This document shows positions 34,162 through 46,559 of a stretch of 64,000 bases of DNA, one piece after another. The stretch spans positions 120,958,275-121,022,274 of the forward strand of contig NC_084834.1 in assembly GCF_033115175.1 (NCBI RefSeq). Reading direction: 5' to 3'. A program made the position numbers and the translations under genes. Each line of letters begins with the position of its first letter. Within the stretch, counting starts at the first letter, position 1. The notes below the pieces were generated by a model that saw only the letters and a program-made list of their open reading frames with translations, did no database searches and had not been told where the DNA came from. The stretch comes from Lepus europaeus (lineage: Eukaryota > Chordata > Mammalia > Lagomorpha > Leporidae).

Positions 34162-34600
34162 AGAAATGTTAAATTCTTTATAGAGAAGGAAGACTTTGGA
34201 AGTTAGAAATCTAGTTCTGCAAGAATATCAGAGAAGGAATAAATAAAGGCAAAACACCTTAATTGAGCTAATAGAGAACAGTTCAAAATATTAGTAACTG
34301 TGTTTGATTGTGTTTGCTTATATAGATGTCTATGTATATGTGGAATAAAGGACAGGAGGGATGAATTAGGATTGTTTTGTTATATTCACTGTACACGAAG
34401 TGGTATGGTATTATTTGAAAGTGAACTTGGATTGTCAGTGTTGGAATTAAATAGAAGACTAAATAAAAGTGGTGTGTGAATGTAGGGGTGGGGGAACCCC
34501 TTCAGCTGACACCATACTTAATGATGAGAATCTAGAGGAAAGATTCCCAGTGTAGTCATGAACAAAGGATGCCCCTCTGTTCAGCATCTCCTGGAAGTCT
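34162..34600. other. Intronic sequence, nothing recognised
   Basis: Probable unassigned flank of the L1 that follows. Confidence 0.35.
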
Positions 34601-35940
34601 TATGCAGTAAGATAAAATGAAATAGCTTATACTGATTGGGAAGAAAGAAATAAAACTTTATTTGCAGACAGTATGATCACATATATGTTGAAAATCCAAA
34701 AGAATGGCAACAAGCAAACACAATGGAAACAACCTCCTGGAGCCAGTGAGTAATTACAACTAAGTAATAGGAAGCAAGATGAATGAGGAATTTGGCATTT
34801 AAGAAGCACTACTGTTTCCATTAATACTCCAAAAAAGGACTAATTAGGTGTAAGTCTACAAAATAGAAACTCTATATGAAGATGAATTTAAAATATGGAT
34901 CAAAGATACAGAAGAACTGAATGAGAGAATGTGTTTATGGAGAAGACTCAATATTACCAAGGTATCAGTTCTTCCTAACTTGATCTGTAGATACAGTGCA
35001 ATCCCAGTTAGAATCTTAGTGAGTGATTTTGTGTATATCAGCAAATTGAATCTCAGGTTTATATGGAGAGGCGAAGACCTATAATAACCAACTCAAAATT
35101 GAAAGAAAACAGAGTTGGAGGTTTGACTCTGCCTGACTTCAAGCTTCACTGTGAAGTCAAGACAGTATGATATTGCTGTAAGGACAGATAGATGAGTGGG
35201 ACAGAGTAGAGAGTACAGAAATAGACCTGTGTAAATACAGTCTAGTGATCGTTGACAGAGGAACAAAAGCAGTAAAAATGGTGTTGGGAGAACTGGGTAT
35301 CCACGGTGCCAAAGAAGACATATGGATGGCAAATGAGGAAAGATGTTCCACATCACTTGTCAACAGTAAATGCAAACTAGACCAACAGTGAAATCCTATA
35401 AACCTCTTTGATTTGCTAAAACCAGCATACTGACTGCCAGCAATGATGGTGAGGGTGAGAAGCGATAACCCCTTGTCTCTGTCTGGTTAGAATACAGAGG
35501 TACAGCCATTTTGAAAGGCGATTTGCCAGCTTCTTACAGAATTAGATGTGGTCTTAGCATACCGTATGATTTCAGCAGTCACACGCCTTGATATTTAACC
35601 GAAAGGGGTTGACTACTTAAGTCCATATTGCAGCCTTCACATGGATGCTTATAGCAGCTTTTTTATGATTGCCCAAATTTGGAAGCAACAATGATGTCTT
35701 TCATTAAGTGAGTGGATAAGTGAGTTGGGATGCATTGAGATACCAAGCCATGAAAAGACATGACTACATGCACAAAACCAATATGAAAATGCTACATATT
35801 GCATGGTTCCAACTTTGACATTTTGGAAAAGGCAAATTACAGTGACAGTAAAAAGGTTGATCCCAGAGATCATGGGGAGGAAGAGATGTATTAAGAATAT
35901 AGAGGTTTTATAGTGGCAACGAAGCTATTCTGTATGGTAT
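34601..35940 (+). mobile_element. Old L1 fragment, ORF2 end and 3'UTR
   Basis: 'caatcccagttagaatctta', 'ttgactctgcctgacttcaag', 'gacagatagatgagtggga', 'gtgttgggagaactgggtatcc' and 'agccatgaaaagacatg' are the familiar 3' ORF2 and 3'UTR landmarks in forward order. Stops are frequent. Confidence 0.8.
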
Positions 35941-35941
35941 A

Positions 35942-36018
35942 AGGCCTCGAACTAGCGCCCACATGGAATGCTGGCACTGCAGGCAGCGGCCTTTACCCGC
36001 TATGGCACAGTGCTGGCC
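35942..36018 (-). mobile_element. CSINE head fragment
   Basis: 'gcctcgaactagcgcccacatgg' to 'ggcacagtgctggcca'. Confidence 0.8.
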
Positions 36019-36185
36019 ACATTTAAATGCCTCCTCTTAAGGAGACCTTTCCCCATTTGGAGTTTCCGGATAGACAATTCCTAGAGGAGTTGATGGAGAC
36101 TGATGTGTTCGTTGTTGCATTCCCAGTTCTGGGCACACAGGAGGCTCCCAATAAGTGCTGCACATGTGAGTGAAAGAAATACATG
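36019..36185 (+). mobile_element. L2 3' end relic
   Basis: 'aaatgcctcctcttaagg', 'tcccagttctgggcacacagg' and 'aggctcccaataagtgc' match the L2 terminus. Confidence 0.55.
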
Positions 36186-36750
36186 CCGAAGATCATGTTA
36201 CTCGGTAGAATTCAGTTAGCATTATTTCAGCAACTGCCCTTATTTTACAGTTTTTATGTTTTTCTTCTAGTAAAGCTGCTGAAATGCAGAAGCTGGTTCT
36301 GTCCCATTATAAGATACCTTTGGAAAACTCCGCAGTTCTTTTAGACGGGTCTTTAGAGCTTTGTGAGTTTCACTAGGTACCTGCAGTCTTCACTTTGAAC
36401 TAAGAGGTATGCCGTCTTTCGTCTTTTATTTTTCTTCATGGTGGGGTGGGATTTGCAGTCTCCTAGTAGGAGCGCAGGACAAGAATTATAAATATATTTG
36501 GGGCATGATGTGCTCCTTTCCTTGGAAGATTTTGTTTATATTTAGAAAATTCAGTCCTACAGGGAATAAAAAATTTATTCATTGGCATAATTGAAATGCA
36601 GATGTATTTTGTTTTTTAGCAATTCCTGAAATTTCTCAAACTTACTAATAAGTGAGAATTTTAAACTTTTTGTCTTTTCTGAGTTGAAGGAATGTGATTT
36701 GCAGATGACTGAATAGTGGAATAAGTGTTACTTCTTTTCTGTCAGGTTTT
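36186..36750. other. Intronic sequence, nothing recognised
   Basis: No repeat family or gene is evident. Confidence 0.4.
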
Positions 36751-36751
36751 T

Positions 36752-37062
36752 AAAAAATATCTATTTATTTGAAAGAGTTACAAAGAGAGAGAAAGAGAGG
36801 CAGAGAAAGAGAGGTCTTCCATCCACTGGTTCACTCTCCAGTTGGCCACAACGGCTGGAGCTGCACCGATCTGAAGCCAGGAACCAGGAGCCTCCTCTGG
36901 GTCTACCAGGCGGATGCAGGGGCTCAAGGACTTGGGCCTTCTGCTGCTTCCCTGGCCATAGCAGAGAGCTGGATTGGAAGTGGAGCAGCCGGGACTTGAA
37001 CCGGCGCCCATATGGGATGCTGGCACTGCAGGCTGCAGCTTTACCTGCTGTGCCACAGTGCA
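36752..37062 (-). mobile_element. CSINE
   Basis: 'atctatttatttgaaagag' tail side, 'ctcaaggacttgggcc', and a head ending GTGCCACAGTGCAG. Confidence 0.92.
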
Positions 37063-37214
37063 GAGTTTTAAGGTAGAGATAAAGCACTCATTGACTGAGG
37101 TCGAGAAGAGAGAAGAGTCGGTCACCTACTGCAGCTGCTGTCAACAAGCAAGACTGCCTCGGGCCCATGTGTACCGCATTCTACCAGCTGCTTGTCTTCT
37201 CTGACTCACGACCT

Positions 37215-37430
37215 CAGAGTGGTGGTTGGTGTTTTTAAATGGCTGAAAAAAATACTCAGAGAAGGATGCTAACTTGTGACCTGTGAAAGTTCTAGGAAAT
37301 CCATGTTTCAGTGTGCACGAATAAGGCTTTATTGGAACACAGCCACTCTTGTTTTTATCATGTGTGGCTGCTGTAGTGTCAGTGAAGTAGTTCCAGTAGA
37401 TGGTGTAAGGCTTCCAGAGCAGGACACATT
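37215..37430 (+). mobile_element. hAT-Charlie-type DNA transposon relic
   Basis: 'ggctgaaaaaaatactcagag', 'acttgtgacctgtgaaag', 'aataaggctttattggaac' and 'acagccactcttg' are a well-known mammalian hAT internal sequence. Termini are decayed. Confidence 0.65.
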
Positions 37431-37762
37431 GACTGGGACAGTAGGTGAGCTGACTCCTACTCCTCTCTGCTGGGAGTCCTTAGAGAGTAAACGCTAGGGT
37501 TTAAAGGAGGAGTTGGGGAAAACTGGAGGTGAGGGTCCTGGAAAGTAATGTATATTCTGATTAGACTAACCTGCATTGCTGTTGAACATGGATAATAAAT
37601 CAAGAGAATGGGTGCTCCTGTTGTTTCCCCTGTAATATATGAATATGGGAATATGTAGAAAGAAAATTCATATGGTACACCACATTCTCCAGGTTTTGAT
37701 GGTATTGTTATATGTTGAACACTTAAAAATCTGTATATTCCTTTTGTACCGGTCTTTCCCCC
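37431..37762. other. Intronic sequence, nothing recognised
   Basis: No repeat or gene assigned. Confidence 0.4.
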
Positions 37763-38064
37763 AAAGTTTATTTACATATTTAAGAGGCAAAGAGACAAAC
37801 TGAAAGAACGCTCCCACCTGCTGGTTCACTCTCCAAATGCCCATAGTGGCTGATATCAGTCTGGGCCTGAAGCCGAGACCCAGGAACTTAATCCAGATCT
37901 CTTGTGTGAGTGTCAGGAACCCAACTACTTGAGCCATCACGGCTTTTTTCCCAGAGTATTTATTGACGGGCATCTGGAATCAGACTGGAACAGGGAAATG
38001 AACCTGGGCCCTCTGGTGAGGATTCTAACTGGTGGTGTCACCACGAGGCCAAACACCCACCTCC
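37763..38064 (-). mobile_element. Old CSINE
   Basis: 'gtttatttacatatttaagagg', 'cctgctggttcactctcc', and a decayed head 'gaggccaaacacccacc'. Confidence 0.75.
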
Positions 38065-38167
38065 AACTTTATCCTGTACATTAATAGAGAATTCACTTCT
38101 GCTATTTTAACCAAAAAATAAGTAAAATATTCCTTTAGCGCCTTGAAAACACTGACTTGAGTATGCC

Positions 38168-38455
38168 TGGGGTGTGCATTCGACCCAGCGGTTAAGATGA
38201 CTGCGTCCTCTATACCTGGCTCTGGGTCCTATCCTGGGAGCAGCTGGGTTTAGTCCCTGACTCTGGCTCCTGACTCCAGCTCATGAAGACCCTGGGAGGC
38301 AGTGGTGATGGCTCCGTGATTGGGTCTGTCTGCAACTCATGTAGGAGACCTGGATTGAGTTCCTGGCTCTGGGCTTTGGCCTGAACCAGCTGCAGCTACT
38401 GTGGGCATTTGGAGTATAAACCAGCAGATGGGAGCTCTCACTGGGTATCACAAAA
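38168..38455 (+). mobile_element. Old CSINE1-type element
   Basis: 'cattcgacccagcggttaag', 'ccctgggaggcagtggtgatgg' and 'aaaccagcagatgggagc' belong to the older C-repeat group. Confidence 0.7.
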
Positions 38456-38507
38456 AAGGTAAATCAGAAGGATGTGAAGTATGTGTATTTTTAGTATCAT
38501 GCGTTTA

Positions 38508-38546
38508 TTGTTTTTTTGTTTGTTTTTGTTTTTGACAGGCAGAGTT

Positions 38547-38583
<37 letters not shown>

Positions 38584-38845
38584 TCTTCCATTTCCGCTCC
38601 AATGGCCGCTGTGGCTGGTGCACCGTGCTGATCCGAAGCCAGGAGCCAGGGGCTTCCTCCTGGTTTCCCATGCGGGTGCAGGGCCCAAGCACTTGGGCCA
38701 TCCTCCACTGCCCTCCTGGGCCACAGCAGAGAGTTGGACTGGAAGAGGAGCAACCGGGACAGAATTTGGCGCCCCAACCGGGACTAGAACCCAGTGTACT
38801 GGTGCCGCAGGCAGAGGATTAGCCTAGTGAGCCGCAGCACCAGCC
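38508..38845 (-). mobile_element. CSINE with expanded GA tract
   Basis: GACAGGCAGAGTTAGAC followed by about 30 bp of AGAG, then a complete body to GCAGCACCAGCC. CGTTTATTG flanks it. Confidence 0.95.
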
Positions 38846-39043
38846 ATCGTTTATTGTGTTTTGAAAGATGTAAGAATGAGGATCTATTTTAGTGTTTCTC
38901 AGAGATATGTTAATAATTGCAGATAGTCTTTGAGCATTTATTTTGTCTCAGGCATGGTGTAAGCACTTTACATTTAACAGTTTATTACATACTGGTAACA
39001 CATTCCTTTGATTTGCTGGGTGTTTTCACTTCCAGTTAAAATT
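38846..39043 (+). mobile_element. Possible MIR relic
   Basis: 'gagcatttattttgtctcagg' and 'gtgtaagcactttacatttaa' match the MIR core. The rest is lost. Confidence 0.45.
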
Positions 39044-39415
39044 CAGCTGTGGCATAGTGGGTAAAGCCACTGCCTACAGTGCCGGCATCCCATATGGGTG
39101 CCGTTCGAGTCCTGGCTGCTTCACTTCCGATCCAGCTCTCTGCTGTGGCCTGGGAAAGCAGTAGAAGATGGCCCAAGTCCTTGGACCCCTGCCCCTACGT
39201 GGGAGACCCAGAGGAAGCTCCTGGCTCCTGGTTCCTCGCTCCTGGCTCCTGGCTTCGGATCAGCACAGTTCCGACTGTTGTGGCCATTTGGGAAGTGAAC
39301 CAGTGGATGGAAGACCTCTCTCTCTCACTCTCTGCCTTTGCCTCTGCCTCTCTCTAACTCTGCCTTTCAAATAAATAAATAAATCTTAAAAAAAAAAAAA
39401 AAAGAAAGAAAGAAA
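39044..39415 (+). mobile_element. CSINE with internal short duplication
   Basis: The 'ctcctggctcctgg' segment is repeated at 39220-39252. An A-run and AAAGAAAGAAAG close the element. Confidence 0.92.
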
Positions 39416-39449
39416 CAGAACTCAAGTGCCAAGCTTCAGAAGGCTCAAG

Positions 39450-39754
39450 TTCTTGTTTTTGTTTTTGTTTTTAGCTAATTGATTTGAAAGAGTGAGATCC
39501 CAGTCTTCCGTCCATTTGTTCACTCCCCAAATGACCGCAATAGCCAGGGCTGGGCTGAGCCGAAGCCAGGAGCCTGGAACTCTCCCATGTGGGTGGCAGG
39601 GCTCAAGTTTTTGGGTCATCTTTTGCTGCTTTCCCAGGCCTGTCAACAGGAAGCTGTGTCAGAAGTGGAGCAGCCAGAGCTTGAACTGATACTCCTACGG
39701 GATGCCAGCATAGAAGGCGCCTGCTTAACCTTCTGCGTTGCAGTGCCGTCCCCA
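39450..39754 (-). mobile_element. CSINE
   Basis: GTTTTT repeats at the tail, 'ttcactccccaaatgaccgc', and a head ending GTTGCAGTGCCGTCCCC. Confidence 0.88.
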
Positions 39755-40109
39755 AGTTTTCTTAAGTCTTTTGTTAAATACAAACTGGGAACTTGTGATC
39801 TGGAATTTAAAATAGAAAACTAACCATTTTCTTTTTCTACCATCTTAGAGTTTTCTAGTGTGTAGTAATATACAGCGCTAGCTTTAAGTTAGAATTTCTG
39901 TTGTTCTCATAATGTCAGAAGGATCCACATACCTAACAATTTTTAAGTAACTGCGTTGATATAGAAAGTAAACATGACCTTTAGTACCCAGATAAGAGGC
40001 AGACTTAATATAGAACCTAGCTTTACTAGACTTTTCAATTTAACTGACAACCAAAATAACAAAAAAATTAAGATTTTAAAAAACAAAGGACTGATCTAGT
40101 GTTACTAAC
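39755..40109. other. Intronic sequence, nothing recognised
   Basis: AT-rich, no motif. Confidence 0.4.
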
Positions 40110-40530
40110 TTTTGCTTTTTTATTGAAGTGTAACATACATATCGTAAAGTGCATGAGTCCTGAGCGTCATTTCGATGAATTTTATGAAGTCTACAGCTGT
40201 CTAACCAATATCAGGAACAAGGATTGCATGTTTTCATCAACGCAGGACCCTCCTTCACGCGCCTGACGGTTACTACACACTCCCACAGGTAACTGTTGTT
40301 CTGACTTTATTCACTGTCCTTTTATTTTTATTTTGAATTCTTTTTGTGGTTTTTTTCATCCATGTTAGTGCATGTAGCAGCAATTCATCTTTTATGTCAA
40401 TACTGTTAAGTACTTCATTGTGTGAATATACCATAATTTATCCAGTCTAGTGTTGATGGGTGTTTTGGCTATTTCTAGTTTCTGTTGTGAACATTCTTGC
40501 GCATATCTGTTGGTCTACATATGGAACATA
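40110..40530 (-). mobile_element. Old L1M 3'UTR fragment
   Basis: 'tattgaagtgtaacatacat', 'tgaattttatgaagtctac', 'gtgaatataccataatttatcc' and 'gtgttgatgggtgtttt' keep L1M order in reverse. Confidence 0.7.
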
Positions 40531-41047
40531 ATGCTTTTTTTTTTTTCCCAAAAGAATCTTTTATTTAAGAAATACAAACTTAATGAATTTTATATATACA
40601 ACATAAGGAATATAGTGATTTTTCCCACTATATCTGCCTTCCCACCCACACTCCTACCCTTCCTTTTCTCTCTCCCATTCCTAGTCCCATTCTCCACTAA
40701 GATCTATTTTCAGTTAACTTTATACATAGAAGACCAACTCTATACTAACTAAAGAGTTCAACAGTTTGCACACACACATGCACACACACAAATGTCCCTC
40801 AACAGTCAAGACAAGGGCTGCTCAAAGTCATTGCATCTTGAAATTTATTTTTTTTTTAAACTTAATTAACTTTAAAGGAGCACCCAAGAATGATACATCT
40901 TTTGGGAGCATTTAGACATAATTACAATACAACTCTTTTGAGGACAGAGATCCTGCATGGGAAGTTAGTGTGCAGTGATTCCTTTTGTTAATTGAAAAAT
41001 TAACACTCTTATATATGACATTAGTGATCACTTGAGGCTTGAGGCTC

Positions 41048-41407
41048 TTTTTTTGTTTTTATTTTTATTTATTTTTTTGACAGGCAGAGTGGACAGTGAG
41101 AGAGAGAGACAGAGAGAAAGGTCTTCCTTTGCTGTTGGTTCACCCTCCAATGGCCACTGCGGCTGGTGCGCTGCGGCCTGCACACCGCACTGATCTGAAG
41201 CCAGGAGCCAGGTGCTTCTCTTGGTCTCCCATGCGGATGCAGGGCCCAAGGACTTGGGCCATCCTCCACTGTACTCCCGGGCCACAGCAGAGAGCTGGCC
41301 TGGAAGAGGGGCAACCGGGACAGAATCCGGCACCCTGACTGGGACTAGAACCCGGTGTGCCAGCGCCACAGGTGGAGGATTATCCTAGTGAGCTGCAGCG
41401 CCAGCCA
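41048..41407 (-). mobile_element. CSINE in the rabbit L1 3' region
   Basis: CTTGAGGCTCTT lies at both edges, with complete body and head. Confidence 0.96.
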
Positions 41408-41754
41408 CTTGAGGCTCTTAACATGATCTTTCTAGGCTGTGGAAGCCTTTTGAATCCACAAACTCCGTCAGTATTTAGACAAGGCCATAAGCAAAGTGGC
41501 AGTTCTCTCTTCCCGTAGAGAAAAGTACATCCTTCTTTGATGACCACTTCTTTCCACTGGGGTCTTACCCACTGAGGTCCTTCATGTAGGACATTTTTTG
41601 CCAGTGTCTTGGCTTTCCACACCTGAAATTCTGTCATGGGTTTTTCTGCCAGACCAGAATGCCTAAATGGCTGATTCTGAGATCAGAGTGCTACTTAAAG
41701 CCATTGTCATTCTGAGTCTGCTGTGTGGACTGCTGCCCATGTTGGAGCTTTCAT

Positions 41755-42085
41755 TCTTTTTTTTGGGACAGAGTTAGACAGTGCGAGAGAGAGGCAGAGA
41801 AAAAGGTCTTCCTTCCGTTGGTTCACCCTCCAAATGGCTGCTACAGCTGGTGTGCTGTGACTGGCGTCGATCCGAAGCCAGGAGCCAGGAGCTTCCTCCT
41901 GGTTTCCCATGCGGGTGCAGGGCCCAAGCACTTGGGCCATCCTCCACTGCCCTCCTGGGCCACAGCAGAGAGCTGGACTGGAAGAGGAGCAACCGGGACA
42001 GAATCCGGCGCCCCAACCGGGACTAGAACCCGGGGTGCTGCCGCCACAGGCGGAGGATTATCCTAGTGAGCCGCGGCACCGGCCT
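41755..42085 (-). mobile_element. CSINE in the rabbit L1 3' region
   Basis: 'gacagagttagacagtgcg' to GCGGCACCGGCC, well preserved. Confidence 0.95.
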
Positions 42086-42149
42086 CCCTTTTAATTCTTT
42101 TATTAATACTGGACAGTTAATCCTATCCATATGATCACTTTAACACCCC

Positions 42150-42483
42150 CTTTTTTTTTTTTTTTAAGATTTTTATTTATTTATTTGAGACATAGAGTTA
42201 CAGATAGCAAGAGGGAAAGACAAAAAAGCCTTCCTTCCGTTGGTTCACTCCCCAATTGACTGCAATGGCCAGAGCTGCGCCACTCTGAAGCCAGGAGCCA
42301 GGTGCTTCTCCCTGGTCTCCCACGTGGGTCTAGGGGCCCAAGGACTTGGGTCATCTTCTGCTTTCCCAGGTCATAGCAGAGAGCTGGATTGGAAGAGGAG
42401 CAGCCAGGACTAGAACCGGTGCCCAAATGGGATGCTGGCGCTGCAGGCAGAGGATTAACCCACTGCACCACAGCACCAATCCC
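42150..42483 (-). mobile_element. CSINE in the rabbit L1 3' region
   Basis: ACTTTAACAC precedes it (about 42138) and follows it (42488). Confidence 0.94.
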
Positions 42484-42540
42484 AATACTTTAACACTTAA
42501 AAGCTTTTTTTATTACCTGCCTATGGGGATTTGGCATCCC

Positions 42541-43386
42541 ATGGCAAGTTTTTAAACTGTATCCTTGAAGTAAGTCCATAGGAATGTATGCAGAACTAGA
42601 CAGCTTTCCAGTTACAAACTTCATACACTTCATAATTACAACTTTATGAGCATGATTATTCTTCTATTGTTCCTACCCTCCCACCCGTACTCCAACCCTT
42701 CTTCCTCCTTCCTCTCCTACTCCCATTCTTATTTTTTACTGAGATCTATTTTCGATTGACTTTATACTCATATGTTCAACTCTGTTAAATAAAGAGTTCA
42801 ACAAATAATATGAAAAAAAGATGTTCCTCAGCAATCAAGACAAGTGCTGTTCAAGTCATTGCTTCTCAAAGTGTCAATTTCACTTCCACAAATTGCCTTT
42901 TAGGTGCTCTCTTAATTATTACAGCTCAGGGAGAATATATAGTATTTGTTCTTTTGGGACTGGTTTATTTCACTAAGTCTGATGTGTTTCAGTTTCATCC
43001 ATTTTGTTGCAAAAGGCCAATTTTCATTTTTTTTTTTTTACCACTGTGTAGTATTCCATGTGTACATCTCTTGTAACTTCTTTATCCATTCTTCTGAATT
43101 GAGTGCGATAAACATAGGGGTACAGATAACGCTTTCATATGCGGATTTAATTTCCCTTAGGTAAATTCCCAGGAGTAGGATGACTGGGTCATATGGTGTA
43201 TCTATTTTCAGCTTTCTGAAGTATTTCCATAGTGGCTTTATCAGTTTACATTCCCACCAATAGTGGATTAGGATACCTTTTCCCCCACATCCTCACCAGC
43301 ATTTGTTGTTTGTTGATTTCTGTATGAAAGCCATTTTAACTGGGATGAGGTGAAACCTCATTGTAGTTTTGATTTGCATCATTTTT
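42541..43386 (-). mobile_element. Second rabbit-type L1 3' end
   Basis: 'ctactcccattcttatttttt', 'actgagatctattttcg' and 'aaagagttcaacaaat' mirror the copy on the left. From 42940 it passes into the L1 region with 'ccactgtgtagtattccatg', 'actgggtcatatggtg' and 'tgatttgcatc'. Confidence 0.7.
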
Positions 43387-44093
43387 CTTTTTTAAATTAT
43401 TTATTTTTTTTCTTTTTTTTATTGTTTTTTTATTTTTTCTTTATTTTTTTCTTTTTTTTTTTTCTGACAGGCAGAGTGGATAGTGAGAGAGAGAGACAGA
43501 GAGAAAGGTCTTCCTTTTTGCCGTTGGTTCACCCTCCAATGGCCACCGCGGTAGCGCGCTGCGGCCGGCGCACCGTGCTGTTCCGATGCCAGGAGCCAGG
43601 TGCTGCTCCTGGTCTCCCATGGGGTGCAGGGCCCAAGCACTTGGGCCATCCTCCACTGCACTCCCTGGCCACAGCAGAGAGCTGGCCTGGAAGAGGGGCA
43701 ACCGGGACAGGATCGGTGCCCCGACCGGGACTAGAACCCGGTGTGCCGGCGCCGCAAGGCGGAGGATTAGCCTGTTGAGCCACGGCGCCGGCCCTTTAAA
43801 TTATTTATTTTTTAGAAGAAAACAGAGGAAGAGCATGTCTTCCACTGATTAACTCACTGAAATGTCCACAATAGTTGGGGGCTAAAGCTGAGAGCCAGGA
43901 ACTCAATCCAGGTCTCTGATGTGGGTGGCGTATCCTGTCACTTGAGTCATCATCAGTCAAGTGCCTCCCATGGTCTACACTAGCAGGAAGCTGGAATCAG
44001 GAGCCTAAGCCAGGCATTGAACACAGGCGCTATAATGTGAGACATGGGCCTCCTAACCAGCATCTTAACTACTAGGCCAAGCACCCTAGCCTG
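43387..44093 (-). mobile_element. Old CSINE split by a young CSINE
   Basis: The body at 43800-44093 ('actgattaactcactgaaatg', head 'ctaggccaagcaccctagcc') is separated from its T-rich tail by the element at 43405-43793. Confidence 0.75.
43405..43793 (-). mobile_element. Young CSINE inserted in an old CSINE tail
   Basis: TTTAAATTATTTATTTTTT flanks it. A long T-rich tail and an intact head CACGGCGCCGGCC are visible. Confidence 0.95.
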
Positions 44094-44179
44094 GGCACAT
44101 TTTTGTTGGGAGAAACAGCTAAGGTCATAGAGTATTTGACTGTTTAGTTTGGTATTTCACTGTTTAGTGGTGAAATCAT

Positions 44180-44507
44180 TGGGCTGGTGCTGTGGCATAG
44201 CAGGTAAAGCTGCCACATGTACTGCTGACATCCCAAATGGGTGCTGTTTCAATTCCTAGTGCTCCCGCTCTGATCCAGCTCTCTGCTGTGGCCTGGGAAA
44301 GCAGTAGAAGATAGCACAAGTTCTTCGGTCCCTGCACCCTGTGGGAGACCTAGAAGAAGCTCCTGGCTTTGGATTGGTTCAGCTCCAGCCATTGTGGCCA
44401 TTTGATGAGTGAACCAATGGATGGAAGACCCATCCCCCCCGTCTCTGCTTCTGGCTCTCTGTAACTCTGCCTTTCAAATAAATCAATCTTTATTTTTTAA
44501 AAAAAGT
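44180..44507 (+). mobile_element. CSINE with target duplication
   Basis: GTGGTGAAATCA before and GTGGTTGAATCA after the element. Confidence 0.94.
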
Positions 44508-44838
44508 GGTTGAATCAACTGAAATTCTATCAGCAGTGTACAAAAATTCGGTTTGCTTCACTTGTTCACCCACACTTGAAATTATTACTGTTCGATTTTG
44601 GCTTCTGTAGTTTATTTGCAGTGAAAATTCATTGTTTTTCCATATGCCTCTTGACCATTTGATTGTACTTTTTTGAAAAATTCTGTTCATTCCCCCTGGG
44701 CTGTGGGTTTTCTGTTGGGTTATCTGTCTTGCTTATCCCGAAAGTAGATAATCTCAGTTGTTTGGTAAGTTAAGTATTGGAGATTATCTTTCCGCTTCTT
44801 TGACTTGCACTTGCTTTTCCAGTCTCTTTTTAATCTTT

Positions 44839-45195
44839 TATTTTTTTTATTTTTTTTTATTTTTGACAGGCAGAGTGGACAGTGAGAGAGAGAGACAGAG
44901 AGAAAGGTATTCCTTTTTTTCCATTGGTTCACCCTCCAGTGGCCGCCGTGGCTGGTGTGCCACGGCCAGCGCACCACGCTGATCTGAAGCCAGGAGCCAG
45001 GTGCTTCTCCTGGTCTCCCATGTGGGTGCAGAGCCCAAGAACCTGGGCCATCCTCCACTACACCCCTGGGCCACAGCAGAGAGCTGGCCTGGAAGAGGGG
45101 CAACCGGGACAGAATCCAGCGCCCCAACCGGGACTAGAACCCGGTGTGCCGGCACTGCAGGCGGAGGATTATCCTAGTGAGCCGCAGCACCGGCT
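44839..45195 (-). mobile_element. CSINE, young-looking
   Basis: GTCTCTTTTTAATCTT before and TGTCTTTTTAATCTT after, with a complete body. Confidence 0.95.
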
Positions 45196-45221
45196 GTCTT
45201 TTTAATCTTAATTCTTTTCTT

Positions 45222-45521
45222 GGATTTACTTATTTATTTGAAAGGCAGAGTTACAGAGAAAGAGGTCTTTGATCCGCTGTCACTCCCCAAATGGCTGTAA
45301 TGGCCGGAGCTGGGCCGATCTGAAGCCAGGAGCCTGGAGCTTCTTCAAGGTCTGCAATGTGGATGCAGGGGCCCAAGGACTTGAGCCACTTTTTTCTGCT
45401 TTTCCAGGCCACAGGAGAGAACTGGGTCAGAAGTGGAGCAGCTGGGACTTGAACCTGTGCCTATATGGGATGCTGGCACTGCAGGTGGCAGCCTTACCTA
45501 CTATGCCACAGTGCCGCCCCC
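45222..45521 (-). mobile_element. CSINE
   Basis: 'gatttacttatttatttgaaagg', then 'gcccaaggacttgagcc' and the head ACAGTGCCGCCCCC. Confidence 0.92.
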
Positions 45522-45538
45522 AAAATTTTTTAAAGTGT

Positions 45539-45890
45539 GGAGCCAGCATTGTGGCACAGCAGGTAAAGCCTCTTCTGGTGATGCTTTCAGTCCATATCAG
45601 TGCTGGTTCATGTCCTGGCTGCTTCACTTCTGATCTAGCTCCCTGCCAATGGCCTGGGAAAAGCAGCTGAGGATGGCTCAAGTGTTTGGGCCCCTGCCAC
45701 CCACTTGGGAGACACTGATGAAGATCTTGGCTCCTGGCTGCTGCCTAGCCCAGTCCTGGCTGTTGTGCCATCTAGGGAGTAAACCAGTAGGTGGAAAATT
45801 CTCTCTCTCTGGCTCCCCCATCCCCCCCGCCCCTCACCCCATAACTCTGACTTTAAAATGAAATAAGTAAATTTTTAAGAAATATTTTAA
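45539..45890 (+). mobile_element. CSINE
   Basis: The head GGAGCCAGCATTGTGGCACAG follows the minus-strand copy after 17 bp. The CT tract is interrupted by a C-rich run at 45818-45840. Confidence 0.9.
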
Positions 45891-45934
45891 AGTATGATTA
45901 TACTGTGGTTGCTTTTTAAAAGTACTTGTCATTC

Positions 45935-46175
45935 CTAGGTACAAATACAGTGTTTACAGAAGAAATAATACTGTTTGTGATTTGCTTCGAATAAGCCAAA
46001 GGAGGAAGGGGAAGGGCAGAATAGATGAAATAAAATGAGCCATAGATTGATGCTTGAAACTGGATGATAGATACATTTGGAATTAAGTACATTTTTCTTC
46101 TTTTGTTGAAATATCCAACAAAAATAGGATTTAAAAAGTGTTGGAAATACACAAAGATATAAAAAGACCCAAGAA
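45935..46175 (+). mobile_element. Old L1 3' end
   Basis: 'tgcttcgaataagccaaagg', 'gaaggggaagggcagaatag', 'tgaaactggatgatagatac' and 'acatttttcttcttttgttg' follow a common L1M terminus. Confidence 0.6.
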
Positions 46176-46559
46176 CTCAGAGTACCTCTTAAATCCTCAT
46201 GCACTAATTCATTACTTTGAAAATAATTGATAAAGGAAAAAAAATCAACTGTCCCTATTTTTCTATACAGATATTCCAGGAATACTGGACAGTTAAGAGG
46301 GAGATTGTCTTCAGCTGTTAACAGCTGGAGAGTGATAGGGTTAGACAGTCGGCCACAGCACAGTGCTTTCTGAAACAGTGACTCCAGATAAGGATCAGTC
46401 AAAGATTACTAAAGGCGTTAGTAGCAAAATTTGTTGAGAATTGGGTAAAAGATGGTTGATAGGCCAAGATGGAATAAGTCTGTCTCATTGATTGAAACTC
46501 TGCATAGAATACCAAAATTATCAGTCTGAAGGCTGAAAATAATTAATAGACAGATTGGG

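Larger units (their letters stand above)
40531..42540 (-). mobile_element. Rabbit-type L1 3' end, interrupted by three CSINEs
   Basis: It starts with a T-run and 'caaaagaatcttttatttaag', then 'cactaagatctattttcag' and 'aaagagttcaaca'. These features recur at 42700-42800 in a second copy, which shows both are the same lineage-specific L1 3'UTR. The right boundary with the second copy is approximate. Confidence 0.65.

Noticed and set aside
41380..41637. 85-codon minus-strand ORF as a small protein
   Set aside because: It sits within the rabbit-type L1 3' region between CSINEs and overlaps the SINE edge; no independent gene evidence.
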